Origin: Pseudomonadota bacterium
Lineage (GTDB): Bacteria; Pseudomonadota; Alphaproteobacteria; Sphingomonadales; Sphingomonadaceae
Assembly: GCA_029550345.1 (NCBI GenBank)
Contig: JAKPHK010000047.1
Coordinates: forward strand, 1-43,496
Length of the DNA: 43,496 nt
Reading direction: 5' to 3'
Within the stretch, counting starts at the first letter, position 1; each line of letters opens with the position of its first letter. Under the pieces are notes generated by a model. That model was not told the DNA's origin and did no database searches. It was given only the letters and a program-made list of their open reading frames with translations. Shown piece by piece: positions 9,974 through 19,315 of this stretch. The translations under genes and the position numbers were made by a program.

Positions 9974-10708
9974 TCAGACCAACAGCGCGCGCTGGCCAGC
10001 ATCGCCCAGCCAGCGCGCGCTGACCTTCCAGACCCGTTCGATCACCGCTTCGGACAGGGCTGTTTCGGGCGGGCCATCAGCGGCCACGCGCCCACGATCC
10101 AGCACCACCACGCGGTCAGCATGGTTCATCACCTGGGCCAGATCGTGCATCACCAGCACCACCCCCGCGCCCTGCCCCGCCAGCGCGCGAAGCCGGGCGA
10201 GCAGCGCCAGCTGATGCGCAAGGTCCAGATTGGCCAGCGGCTCATCGGCCAGCAGCCAGCGTGGCTCTCCCGCCAGAACCCGGGCCAGCAGCGCGCGCGC
10301 CCGTTCCCCGCCGGATAGCGCAGACGCCCTCCGCAGCCGCAGCGCGTCCAATTCCAGCGCCGCCAACGCCGCTTCCACCGCCGCGCGGTCAGCCTCGATG
10401 CCCGCATCCCACGGCAAGCGGCCCAGCCCTGCCAATGACTCAACCGAAAGGTCCCAGGCCACTTCGCCTTGCTGCGGCAGATAACCGATCGCCCGCGCCC
10501 GATCGCGCGGCGGCAGATCGGCGAGGGGCCGGTCATCCAGCACGGCCTTGCCACTCTGCGGCGCGAGAATGCCTGCCAGGCACGACAGCAGGCTGGACTT
10601 GCCAGCGCCGTTCGGCCCGCAGATCGCGGTGACTTCACCAGCACACAGGCTCAATGAGACGTCAGACAGCCGCCCTGCCAGCGTCAGATCGTGCGCCCCC
10701 AGTGTCAT
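9974..10708 (-). CDS. btuD: vitamin B12 ABC transporter, ATP-binding protein
   Basis: This 244-residue ABC ATPase has Walker A GPNGAGKS (residues 31-38), signature LSGGE (131-135), Walker B WLLADEP (151-157) and a switch histidine in VMHDL (188). It is of the iron/cobalamin importer type and energises the BtuC permease. The start ATG at 10708 overlaps the btuC TGA as ATGA, so translation is coupled. The cobalamin assignment rests on the btuB gene and riboswitch upstream in the same operon; by sequence alone a siderophore or heme role would be possible. Confidence 0.9.
   Translation of the reverse strand: MTLGAHDLTLAGRLSDVSLSLCAGEVTAICGPNGAGKSSLLSCLAGILAPQSGKAVLDDRPLADLPPRDRARAIGYLPQQGEVAWDLSVESLAGLGRLPWDAGIEADRAAVEAALAALELDALRLRRASALSGGERARALLARVLAGEPRWLLADEPLANLDLAHQLALLARLRALAGQGAGVVLVMHDLAQVMNHADRVVVLDRGRVAADGPPETALSEAVIERVWKVSARWLGDAGQRALLV
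9983..10022. terminator. 13-bp perfect inverted repeat at the dcp/btuD convergence
   Basis: Cagcgcgcgctgg (9983-9995) and ccagcgcgcgctg (10010-10022) pair perfectly around 14 bases. It lies within the last codons of btuD and 11 bases past the dcp stop. With only 2 bases between the convergent genes, it is a reasonable bidirectional terminator, though it has no T run. Confidence 0.45.
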
Positions 10709-11664
10709 GCCAGCCCCCTGCGCATCCGCAGCAGCAGTGCCAGAAAGAACGGCGCGCCGAGCAGCGACAGCGCAATGCCGAGCCGCAGTTCGCTGGCCAG
10801 CGGCAGCACCCGGCACAGGCAATCGGCCAGCAGCAACAGCAGCCCGCCCGCCAGCGCGCTCGGCAGGATCAGGCTGCTTGGTCGCCGGTCAGTATAACGG
10901 CGCAGCAGGTGCGGCACGATCAGCCCGACGAAACCGATGATCCCCGCCGCCGCCACGCCTGCGCCAACGGTCAGCCCTACCCCGCCGATCATCAGCCATT
11001 GCAGCCGCGCCGGATCGACCCCCAGTGAGCGCGCCGCCGCTTCGCCCAAGGTCAGCGCGTCAAGCGCGCGCCCGGCCAGCATCAACAGCGCGATCCCCGC
11101 ACAGGTCAGCGGCACGGCAAAGACAACCTCGTGCCAGGAACGGTCGGTCAGCGCGCCCATCAGCCAGGTGACGATCTCGCTCATCGCGAACGGCGTGGGG
11201 GACAGGCTGATCGCCAGGCTCATCAAGGCTCCGGCCAGACTGGCGATCATCATTCCCGCCAGCGTGAACAGCATCACCGATCCGGTCCGCCCGGCGATCA
11301 GGCCCAGCAGCGCCATGGCGCCCGCGGCCCCGACCAAGGCAAACAGCGGCAGCGCCCAGCCGCTGGCGGCCCAGCCGGTCCAGAAGCTCAGCACCGCGCC
11401 CAGCGCCGCGCCGGGGGCAATGCCAAACAGCCCCGGATCGGCCAGCGGGTTGCGCAGATAGCCCTGCATCGCTGCCCCCGCCGCGCCCAGTCCGGCTCCA
11501 AGAACGACCGCCAGAATGGCGCGCGGAAGGCGCAGTTCAGTAAGTATTATCAAGGCATTGTATGAAAGACCGGAGAACGGATCGAGCCACACGCGCCCCG
11601 CCAGCAATGACAGCGGAACGGCCAGCAGCAGCGCGGCCAGCAGCAGCGTGACCGGGCGGGTCAC
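10705..11664 (-). CDS. btuC: vitamin B12 ABC transporter, permease (FecCD family)
   Basis: The 319-residue permease is rich in hydrophobic helices (about 10 expected) and carries FecCD-family signatures: LRLPRAILAVVLGAGL near residue 47, NPLADPGLFGIAPGAALGA, and the C-terminal GFVGLIVPHLLRR where the ATPase docks. It forms the inner-membrane channel for cobalamin with BtuD. I chose the GTG at 11664, which overlaps the btuF TGA as GTGA, since it places a helix right after the start. The ATG 21 codons earlier lies inside btuF. Both ends overlap neighbouring genes, indicating strict translational coupling. Confidence 0.92.
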   Translation of the reverse strand: MTRPVTLLLAALLLAVPLSLLAGRVWLDPFSGLSYNALIILTELRLPRAILAVVLGAGLGAAGAAMQGYLRNPLADPGLFGIAPGAALGAVLSFWTGWAASGWALPLFALVGAAGAMALLGLIAGRTGSVMLFTLAGMMIASLAGALMSLAISLSPTPFAMSEIVTWLMGALTDRSWHEVVFAVPLTCAGIALLMLAGRALDALTLGEAAARSLGVDPARLQWLMIGGVGLTVGAGVAAAGIIGFVGLIVPHLLRRYTDRRPSSLILPSALAGGLLLLLADCLCRVLPLASELRLGIALSLLGAPFFLALLLRMRRGLA

Positions 11665-12494
11665 AGGCCCCTCCGCACGGTGCCCAGCCGGTCCGCGGCG
11701 CGGATTATCGTCGGCCCGCCGCACCATAGCAGCGCGGAATCGAACGGTTCGCGCCGGGTTTCCTTGAGCGCGGCCAGCGCCGGATGGCGCAGCGCCCGGT
11801 CTTCGTTGCCCAGCCCTGTCCCGGCAGCGAAGATCAGCACGGGCGGGTCGGCCAGAACCTGTTCCAGCGGCAGCAGATCGGCCTGGCCAAGCCCGCGCGC
11901 GGCAGCGGCATTGGCAAAGCCGGTACGGCCAAGCAGATCGGCGATCAGGGTGCCCTGCCCCGGCACCGTGCCGCCGGCCTGCCAGATCAGCGCCGGGATC
12001 GGCAGTCCGGGCGGCGGAGCATTGGCGGCCAGCGCGGCCTCGATCCGTCCGACCAGTGCCTCGCCCCGCTCAGGGTGTCCGGCCAGCGCGGCGAGGCGCC
12101 GCACTTGCGCCTCGCTTTCGGTGACTGTCGGCGCAATCCCGAATTGCTCAAGCCGCAGCCCCAGCCGCTCCATCGCGTGGACCGTAGTCGGGGCCATGAA
12201 GGTGCCACCCAGCACCAGATCGGGCTTCAGCGCCAACACTTCCTCAACCGAGCCCGAGACGGCGGGGAAACGCCGGGCCGTGGCGAGGTCCATCGATGAG
12301 GCTGCCGGATCGTGGCTGTAGCTCGAAAGCGCCAGAATCTGCCCCGGATCGGCCACTTCGGCCAGGATCGCATCGGTACAGGGGTTAAGGCTGACGATCG
12401 TCGGGGGGGCGGCCAGGCCGCGGTCACGCACCGAAGCAGGCGAGCAGGCCGCCAGCCCCAGCGCGATCACTGCGGCCAGGCCGCGCTTCACCAC
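11661..12494 (-). CDS. btuF: cobalamin-binding periplasmic protein (lipoprotein)
   Basis: The 277-residue substrate-binding protein begins with a lipoprotein signal (LGLAAC, Cys17) and has the two-lobed class III layout: VSLNPCTDAIL, an SGSVEEVLALKPDLVLGG segment typical of BtuF/FepB proteins, then the second lobe. It delivers vitamin B12 from the outer membrane receptor to BtuC. The start is a GTG at 12494 (a second GTG follows directly at 12491) and overlaps the end of btuB by 7 bases. Gene order receptor, binding protein, permease, ATPase supports the assignment. Confidence 0.88.
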   Translation of the reverse strand: MVKRGLAAVIALGLAACSPASVRDRGLAAPPTIVSLNPCTDAILAEVADPGQILALSSYSHDPAASSMDLATARRFPAVSGSVEEVLALKPDLVLGGTFMAPTTVHAMERLGLRLEQFGIAPTVTESEAQVRRLAALAGHPERGEALVGRIEAALAANAPPPGLPIPALIWQAGGTVPGQGTLIADLLGRTGFANAAAARGLGQADLLPLEQVLADPPVLIFAAGTGLGNEDRALRHPALAALKETRREPFDSALLWCGGPTIIRAADRLGTVRRGL

Positions 12495-14380
12495 TTCACG
12501 CGGACCCCGGCATAGGCCGAACGGCCATAGGTGCCGTATCCGGCAACGGTCTGGTACTGCTCGTCCGTGACATTTTCGACCCGGCCGTAAAGCTCGATGT
12601 GCTGGCCGACAGGCACAGATGCCCGGAGCGTCACCAGTGCATAACCATCAAGCGCGGTGAAATTCCCGGCATCGTCGAAACTGTCACCCACCATCCGCAG
12701 GTCCGCACCCAGCGTCAGCCCCGCAAGGGGCGAGGTCCAGTCCGCCGAAGCGGACAGCGCGTGGCGCGGTCGGCGGGCGAGCTGGCTGCCGGTGTCACGA
12801 TTGGTGGCATCAAGGTAGGTGTAGGCTGCGCGGACCGCAAAACGATCGCTGACCTGCGCCGAGCCTTCCAGTTCGAACCCCTGCGCACGGGTTTGTCCGA
12901 TATTCTCATAACCCGCGGGCCAGACGTAATCGATCAGATCGGTGTTATCGCGCCGGAACAGGGTGGCCGAAAAGCGTAGGCCGCGGATGCGATCGCGAAA
13001 TTCCAGCCCAGTTTCGAACGCCCGGCTGGTTTCGGGCATCAGGAATGGATTCCCGCCGTAACCATAGAGCTGATAGAGCGTCGGCGCCTTGAAACCTTCG
13101 CCGTAACTTGCCCGCAGCCGCCAGCCGCCGCCCAGATCAACGCTGCCATTGGCGCCGAAGGTCCAGTGGCTGCCAAAGCGGTCATGATCGGTCAGCCGGA
13201 CGCTGCCAGACAGGCTGACCCGCCCGGTATACCAGCCGAGCAAAGCATAGCCGCTGCTGAGCCGGGCCGACTGGCGCGGATCATAGCTGGTCGAAAACCG
13301 GGTCCATTCGCTGTCCGCTCCGAAATCGAGCACGAATGCGCCGCCCAGATCGGTGCGGCCTGCAAGATCGGCCCGCAGGCTGCGGCCGCTGGTTTCAAAG
13401 TTCGGGGCCGTGCCGTACAGCGGATCGTAATAGGCCCGCTCCGTACCGGACAGGGCAAAACCGCCGCGCAGGTCCAGACTATCGCCGTCCAGCTCAAAGC
13501 CCACCCGGCCCGAAGTCTGCCGGGTGATCTGGTATTCGTCGGTATCGGCGAATTCATACAGCGGCGCCGGATAGCCATCGAAGGCAATCCGGCTATCGGC
13601 ATGGCGGGCGGTGGCGATCAGTTTGAACCGTTCGCCCAGATTGGCCCGCGCACGCGCACTGACATTCCATTGCCGGAAAGGATCGGCTTCTCGCCCCAGC
13701 GCGAAGGCCGAAATCCCGTCACTTTCGGAATAGCCGCCGCTCAGGCTGACGGCATAGTTGGCCCGCTCGATCCCGGCCCGCAGATCGCCTGAAACGGTGT
13801 TGTTCGCACCGAATTCCAGCGAACCGGCGGCCCCGTCAACCTCGGCGCTGGTCAGGGCCAGCACCCCGCCGATCGCATCCGAACCCCAGATCGCGCTGTT
13901 CGACCCGCGCAGCAGTTCGATCCGCCCGAACCCGCCGGTCAACAGCGTGCCCAGATCGGTCCCGCCAGACGGCGCGGCGACATCGGCCATCCGCACCCCA
14001 TCGACCGTGACCACCACCTGCTGCGATCCGGCACCGCGCACGAACAGACTGGTCTGGCTGCCAAGTCCGCCGCTGCGCGCCAGGGTGACACCCGGCAGCC
14101 GCTCCAGCACGCGGGTCAGATCCTGGCCCTGAACCGCCTCAAGCTGGCTTGCGGTGATGACCGAGATCGATTGGCCAGCCTCATCGATCAGGCTCCAGCG
14201 CCCGGTTGCGGTAACCGTGATGGTATCGTCAGGCGCAACTTTCTTGACCGCCGCAAGGATGCAGTCCGTTCCATCGTCAGGGCATGGATAGGCCGGTGCC
14301 GCTTCATAGGGCTTTTCCCCCTGCGCCCAGGCAGGGGCAGCAAAGACCAGTGATGCACCGATAAAATAAGCATATTTCAC
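12488..14380 (-). CDS. btuB: TonB-dependent vitamin B12 receptor
   Basis: The 630-residue outer membrane receptor carries a signal peptide (to AWAQ, residue 20), a short linker with two cysteines (33, 40), a TonB box (DDTITVTAT, residues 51-59), a plug domain (QSISVITASQLE; LERLPGVTLAR; FVRGAGSQQVVVTVDGVRM) and a beta-barrel ending in a Trp (VRVKW). I prefer the GTG at 14380: GGGAG (14393-14389) lies 8 bases before it. An ATG six codons earlier (14398) falls inside a hairpin and would put that Shine-Dalgarno within the coding region. The cobalamin riboswitch in its leader makes B12 the likely substrate. Energy needs TonB-ExbBD, not encoded in this window. Confidence 0.93.
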   Translation of the reverse strand: MKYAYFIGASLVFAAPAWAQGEKPYEAAPAYPCPDDGTDCILAAVKKVAPDDTITVTATGRWSLIDEAGQSISVITASQLEAVQGQDLTRVLERLPGVTLARSGGLGSQTSLFVRGAGSQQVVVTVDGVRMADVAAPSGGTDLGTLLTGGFGRIELLRGSNSAIWGSDAIGGVLALTSAEVDGAAGSLEFGANNTVSGDLRAGIERANYAVSLSGGYSESDGISAFALGREADPFRQWNVSARARANLGERFKLIATARHADSRIAFDGYPAPLYEFADTDEYQITRQTSGRVGFELDGDSLDLRGGFALSGTERAYYDPLYGTAPNFETSGRSLRADLAGRTDLGGAFVLDFGADSEWTRFSTSYDPRQSARLSSGYALLGWYTGRVSLSGSVRLTDHDRFGSHWTFGANGSVDLGGGWRLRASYGEGFKAPTLYQLYGYGGNPFLMPETSRAFETGLEFRDRIRGLRFSATLFRRDNTDLIDYVWPAGYENIGQTRAQGFELEGSAQVSDRFAVRAAYTYLDATNRDTGSQLARRPRHALSASADWTSPLAGLTLGADLRMVGDSFDDAGNFTALDGYALVTLRASVPVGQHIELYGRVENVTDEQYQTVAGYGTYGRSAYAGVRVKW

Positions 14381-14388
14381 GCACAATA

Positions 14389-14413
14389 CTCCCGTCATGA
14401 ACTGCCGTTCATG
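14389..14413 (-). promoter_or_regulatory. btuB ribosome binding site with adjacent hairpin (riboswitch expression platform)
   Basis: The GGGAG site is at 14393-14389. Directly upstream on the transcript is a perfect 7-bp hairpin (catgaac / gttcatg, 14396-14413, loop of four). A structure abutting the binding site, 3' of the aptamer, suggests that the riboswitch controls translation rather than termination; no T-run terminator is seen. Confidence 0.5.
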
Positions 14414-14483
14414 GCGTGAGCATCCGCGCGAATTCGCGGAGCCTCGCTGCATTCCGGTACACCCCGCCCGGCTGCGGAACGAC

Positions 14484-14655
14484 CGTCAAAGGCAGGTCTC
14501 CTGGCTCCCGGATCAGCGCCTTGCCCCGCCTTCCCATCCCGCGGCACGCCCAGGACAGTGGCAAATGGAGTTCGGCTCCCCGGTCACAGTTGCGGGGGCA
14601 GCGGGGGAATTCAGCCCCCTTCCCTCTTAGGTTCCCGAAGGAACAACCCATGACG
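14484..14655 (-). promoter_or_regulatory. cobalamin riboswitch
   Basis: On the minus strand the leader contains the hallmark B12 box AGCCAGGAGACCTGCC (14506-14491), preceded by GCCACTG (14562-14556) and GGGAAGGC (14535-14528), with CCTAAGAGGGAAG near its 5' end. A P1 stem closes it: CGTCA (14655-14651) pairs with TGACG (14488-14484). It lies about 100 bases before btuB. Adenosylcobalamin or a related form would switch off the uptake operon when B12 is plentiful. Confidence 0.95.
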
Positions 14656-14788
14656 TGACCGCGCCCATAGGCCGGGCAACGCCGGGAGGCAACAGGGCCA
14701 TTTCTTAACCGCTTAACGCTATCGCCGGGCATCGTCCCGGTTCGGCACGGCGCGAATTGCGTGGTGGCGCGGGGCGCCTGTCCAGGAC

Positions 14789-14806
14789 TACGCGCCAAGG
14801 CGCGTA
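14789..14806. promoter_or_regulatory. dyad before the cell wall hydrolase gene
   Basis: Tacgcgcc-aa-ggcgcgta is symmetric and ends 16 bases before the ATG at 14823. It could be a repressor site or a leader hairpin close to the ribosome binding site. The rest of 14656-14822 shows nothing I can name; it should hold the promoters of the btu operon and of this gene. Confidence 0.4.
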
Positions 14807-14822
14807 ACCACCAAGAGAGCGA

Positions 14823-15995
14823 ATGAACCAGGCCCACCCCCTTTTCTTCGAGCCAAAGCCGCGCGATTTCGCCGCGCGCTTCCGGCGTCGGGGTGTGCCC
14901 ACGCTGGGGCTGCGCGGGCGGCGCAAGCATTGGGGCCGCCGCGCATTGGTTTTGCTGGCGGCAGTGGCGGTGCCCGCCCTTGCCGCGCCGACCGACTGGC
15001 ACCCGTTCGATATCGGCAATGCCGGATCGCGCGATTTCGCGATGGAGCCGATGCCGTTCGAGCGCAGCGGGGACAGTTTCCCGGGCTCGGCGTTTTACTA
15101 TATCGCCACGGCCAAGGATCTGGCCGCATCGCCCGATGTTGCCGCCAGCGAGGGGCTTGATGGCGCGCTGGCCGATTTCCGCGGCGGGCCGATCGCGCGG
15201 GCGATCCGCTTTGACCTGTCCGGGGTCGATCGCAGCCGCGCGCTCGATTGCCTGACCGCCGCGGTTTACTATGAAGCCGCCAGCGAACCCGATCAGGGTC
15301 AGCGCGCGGTGGCGCAGGTGGTGCTCAACCGGGTGGCCCATCCGGCCTATCCGAACACCGTTTGCGGGGTGGTCTATCAGGGCAGCGAACGCAGCACCGC
15401 GTGCCAGTTCAGCTTTACCTGCGATGGCGCGCTGGGCCGCCGCCCCAACCCGTTCTTCTGGGAGCGCGCACGGCGGGTCGCCGCTGGGGCGCTGGCCGGT
15501 TTTGTTGAACCCAGCGTCGGTCTGGCTACGCATTACCACACGATCCAGATCCATCCCTATTGGGCGCCCAGCCTGAACTTCATCACCACCATCGGCGCGC
15601 ACCGGTTCTACAGCTTCCGCGGTAAGGGCGGCCAGGCGGCAACCTTCCGCTTCGCCTATGCCGGGGGTGAGCCGATGGCTGCGCCCCACGCCCGTAACCC
15701 GGCGGCGGACAAGACTACCGACCCGGTGCTTGATCCGCTGGCGCTGCAAAAGTCCTATGACGCAGGCTTTCAGTCCGCGGCGCAGGGAGCGGGCGCCGCT
15801 CAGGCCGCGCCTTTGGCCCAGCCCGGCGATGTCGGCAAGGCGCCAGCCCGGCAGGCCCCGGCCCCGCGCTACGCCCCCGAGATCGAGCAGCGCGGCGGCG
15901 ACCGGCAATATAGCGGCGATAAGCTGCCCGGTTCGCAGGGGGTGAAGCCCGAGTTCGAAAACTCCGGCAAGTGGATCGGTCGGCCCGGTGGCTAG
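14823..15995 (+). CDS. cell wall hydrolase (SleB/Hydrolase_2 family), membrane anchored
   Basis: The 390-residue protein has a basic N-terminus (residues 1-39), one hydrophobic helix (about 40-57), and an extracytoplasmic domain with the Hydrolase_2 pattern: AVYYEAASEPDQGQRAVAQV, then VLNRV, YPNTVCGVVYQGS, CQFSFTCDG, and THYHT. These enzymes cleave peptidoglycan glycan strands; the family was named for spore cortex hydrolase SleB, but it is widespread in non-sporulating alphaproteobacteria, where it serves in wall remodelling. The likely catalytic Glu is in YYEAASEP. The C-terminal 100 residues are Ala/Pro-rich and look disordered. A dyad lies just upstream. It stands between the btu riboswitch and a small protein gene. 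Confidence 0.88.
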   Translation: MNQAHPLFFEPKPRDFAARFRRRGVPTLGLRGRRKHWGRRALVLLAAVAVPALAAPTDWHPFDIGNAGSRDFAMEPMPFERSGDSFPGSAFYYIATAKDLAASPDVAASEGLDGALADFRGGPIARAIRFDLSGVDRSRALDCLTAAVYYEAASEPDQGQRAVAQVVLNRVAHPAYPNTVCGVVYQGSERSTACQFSFTCDGALGRRPNPFFWERARRVAAGALAGFVEPSVGLATHYHTIQIHPYWAPSLNFITTIGAHRFYSFRGKGGQAATFRFAYAGGEPMAAPHARNPAADKTTDPVLDPLALQKSYDAGFQSAAQGAGAAQAAPLAQPGDVGKAPARQAPAPRYAPEIEQRGGDRQYSGDKLPGSQGVKPEFENSGKWIGRPGG

Positions 15996-16089
15996 AGCGT
16001 AAAGATTCCGGCAACCAAAGCTCCACACCAAGGCTTAGCGCGGGATAGCTAGAGCGGCTGTCCGTGTCGCCAAACAGAGAACGCACCAG

Positions 16090-16404
16090 ATGAGCCTTCG
16101 TTTTGCCGCCGCCCGTCCGGCGGTGCTGACTTCCTATCTCCCCCGTGCCGAGGTGACCCGGATGGCGGCCCGTGCCGCCAATGACAACGGCGATGACCAA
16201 AAGCACCAGGCGGCGATGCGCGCGGCCCTGAAGCACTTCGCCAGCCACGGCATGGCTGCCGCCGGGGATGCCCGCGACCGCGCCCGCAAGGCGCATTTCT
16301 CGGGCGACCGGCAAGGCTATCTGCACTGGCTGGCGATCTGCCGGATGCTCGACCGGCGGATGGCCGTGGCGCTGGCCAGCAATCTCGCCAAACGTCGGCC
16401 CTGA
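16090..16404 (+). CDS. small conserved-type hypothetical protein
   Basis: A 104-residue basic protein follows 94 bases after the cell wall hydrolase gene. It contains AARAANDN near residue 27, then a helix-rich region (AAMRAALKHFASHG, ICRMLDRRMAVALAS). No signal peptide, membrane helix or metal-binding motif is seen. Small helical proteins with an AANDN segment are common in sphingomonads, from memory, but I know no function. Codon use matches the surrounding chromosome, and a hairpin follows the gene, which supports it being real. Confidence 0.6.
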   Translation: MSLRFAAARPAVLTSYLPRAEVTRMAARAANDNGDDQKHQAAMRAALKHFASHGMAAAGDARDRARKAHFSGDRQGYLHWLAICRMLDRRMAVALASNLAKRRP

Positions 16405-17697
<1,293 letters not shown>

Positions 17698-17698
<1 letters not shown>

Positions 17699-18297
17699 TG
17701 AAGCTGGCGCGCGCCATTTCCGGTGCGGCGCTGATTGCGACGCTGGCGGTCCCGCTGTGGGCCTCCAGCGCCGCCGCGCAGGCCCCGCAGACTTCGGAAA
17801 ACGACGGCGTCGGTTCGCAACCGGCCAGTGTTGCCGAACTGGCCGATGCCGTGGGGGACTGCGTGAAATACGTCCGCCATCATGGTCAGGTTGATGCTGC
17901 TGGGCTCAAGGCGGCAGGCTGGGGCTTTGCCGGAAAACAGGAAAGCAAGGCTGCGGCGGGTATGCCCGCCAACACCGCGTTCTATTTTGGCAAGGGCAAT
18001 GTCGTGATGCTGGTGCGCCACACCGGCATTGCTGCAACCTGCCAGACGCTGGGCAAGGTCGATGATCCGGCCCGCCTCGAGGAAGTCCGCCGCACCATCG
18101 TCAGCACCACCGGGGCCAAGCCCGCCAAGGAATACAGCGGCGATGATCAGTTCAAGGCCATGCTGGTCAGCCGGACCGGGCCCGCAGCGCTCGATTCACT
18201 GCTGATCAGCGACGTGGCGCGCATTTCGGTGATGAGTTCCAGCAAGGACGGCACCGCAATCGTCACGGCGATCGTGGTTCCCCGGATTCTCGACTAG
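17698..18297 (+). CDS. secreted protein of unknown function in the TCA operon
   Basis: The 199-residue protein starts with a signal peptide (MKLARAISGAALIATLAV..., cleavage near AAAQ at 28) and has no further membrane helix. Two cysteines (in GDCVKYV and AATCQTL) could pair. The ATG shares a base with the mdh TGA, so translation is coupled to mdh. I recognise no motif. A periplasmic protein between mdh and sucD is odd for an operon of cytosolic enzymes. From memory a similar small gene occurs at this place in other sphingomonads, which would make it lineage specific rather than an accident. Confidence 0.75.
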
Positions 18298-18349
18298 ATT
18301 TTGAACAACAGCTCAATGCCCGCGCGGCAACGGTAGAAAGCGAACGAAG

Positions 18350-19246
18350 ATGTCCATCCTGATCAACAAGAACACCAAGGTCATCACCCAGGGGATGACC
18401 GGCGCGACCGGCACCTTCCACACCCAGCAGGCGCTGGCCTATGGCACGCAGATGGTGGGCGGCGTCACCCCCGGCAAGGGTGGGCAGACCCACGACGAAA
18501 CAGGCCTGCCGATCTGGGATACCGTGGCTGAAGCCAAGGCCGTGACCGGCGCAACCGCCAGCTGCATCTATGTGCCGCCGCCGTTCGCCGCGGATTCGAT
18601 CCTTGAAGCGATCGACGCCGAAATCGAGCTGATCGTTGCGATCACCGAGGGCATTCCGGTGCTCGACATGGTTCGCGTCAAGCGCGCGCTGCAGGGCTCG
18701 AAGAGCCGCCTGATCGGCCCGAACTGCCCCGGCGTGCTGACCCCGAACGAATGCAAGATCGGGATCATGCCGGGTTCGATCTTCAAGAAGGGCTCGGTCG
18801 GCGTCGTCAGCCGTTCGGGCACGCTGACCTATGAAGCCGTGTTCCAGACCAGCCAGATTGGCCTGGGCCAGACCACTGCGGTCGGCATCGGCGGCGATCC
18901 GGTCAACGGCACCAACTTCATCGACGTGCTGGAGCTGTTCCTGGCCGACGACGAAACCAAGTCGATCATCATGATCGGCGAAATCGGTGGCGACGCTGAA
19001 GAGCAAGCCGCGCAGTTCCTGATCGACGAGGCCAAGCGCGGCCGCAAGAAGCCGATGGCCGGCTTCATCGCCGGTCGTACCGCGCCTCCGGGCCGCCGCA
19101 TGGGCCATGCCGGTGCGATCGTTTCGGGCGGCAAGGGCGATGCCGAAAGCAAGATCGCGGCGATGGAAGAAGCCGGGATCAAGGTCTCGGCCTCCCCCAG
19201 CCTGCTGGGCGAAACGCTGGCCGAAGTCCTCAAGGAACGCGCCTGA
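18350..19246 (+). CDS. sucD: succinyl-CoA synthetase, alpha subunit
   Basis: The 298-residue alpha subunit carries the CoA-binding Rossmann region ([14 protein letters not shown]) and the active-site histidine H253 (MGHAGAI) that is phosphorylated during the reaction succinyl-CoA + NDP + Pi to succinate + NTP + CoA. The CoA-contacting GPNCPG loop is present. It needs the beta subunit SucC, whose gene usually lies directly upstream; here that place is taken by a secreted protein gene and mdh, so sucC must be elsewhere. A double hairpin follows the gene before sucA. Confidence 0.97.
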   Translation: MSILINKNTKVITQGMTGATGTFHTQQALAYGTQMVGGVTPGKGGQTHDETGLPIWDTVAEAKAVTGATASCIYVPPPFAADSILEAIDAEIELIVAITEGIPVLDMVRVKRALQGSKSRLIGPNCPGVLTPNECKIGIMPGSIFKKGSVGVVSRSGTLTYEAVFQTSQIGLGQTTAVGIGGDPVNGTNFIDVLELFLADDETKSIIMIGEIGGDAEEQAAQFLIDEAKRGRKKPMAGFIAGRTAPPGRRMGHAGAIVSGGKGDAESKIAAMEEAGIKVSASPSLLGETLAEVLKERA

Positions 19247-19255
19247 TCCCTTAAG

Positions 19256-19293
19256 GGGTTGCGCGCAGGTCCAGCCGGACCCGGGCGCAACCC
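19256..19293 (+). promoter_or_regulatory. two-tier hairpin between sucD and sucA
   Basis: Gggttgcgc (19256-19264) pairs with gcgcaaccc (19285-19293), and within it ggtcc pairs with ggacc (19268-19281). The structure starts 9 bases after the sucD stop and is followed by ttcctcc, not a proper T run. It may be a partial terminator or an RNase-resistant element that sets sucD versus sucA levels. Confidence 0.55.
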
Positions 19294-19315
19294 TTCCTCC
19301 CCCAGGATAGAAGCC

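Noticed and set aside
14700..14720. TTAACCGCTTAAC as a CtrA site
   Set aside because: CtrA sites have TTAA-N7-TTAAC; the spacing here is 4 bases.
14409..16031. 540-codon minus-strand frame over the riboswitch and cell wall hydrolase
   Set aside because: It runs through a structured RNA and opposite a gene with clear hydrolase motifs; no protein-like features.
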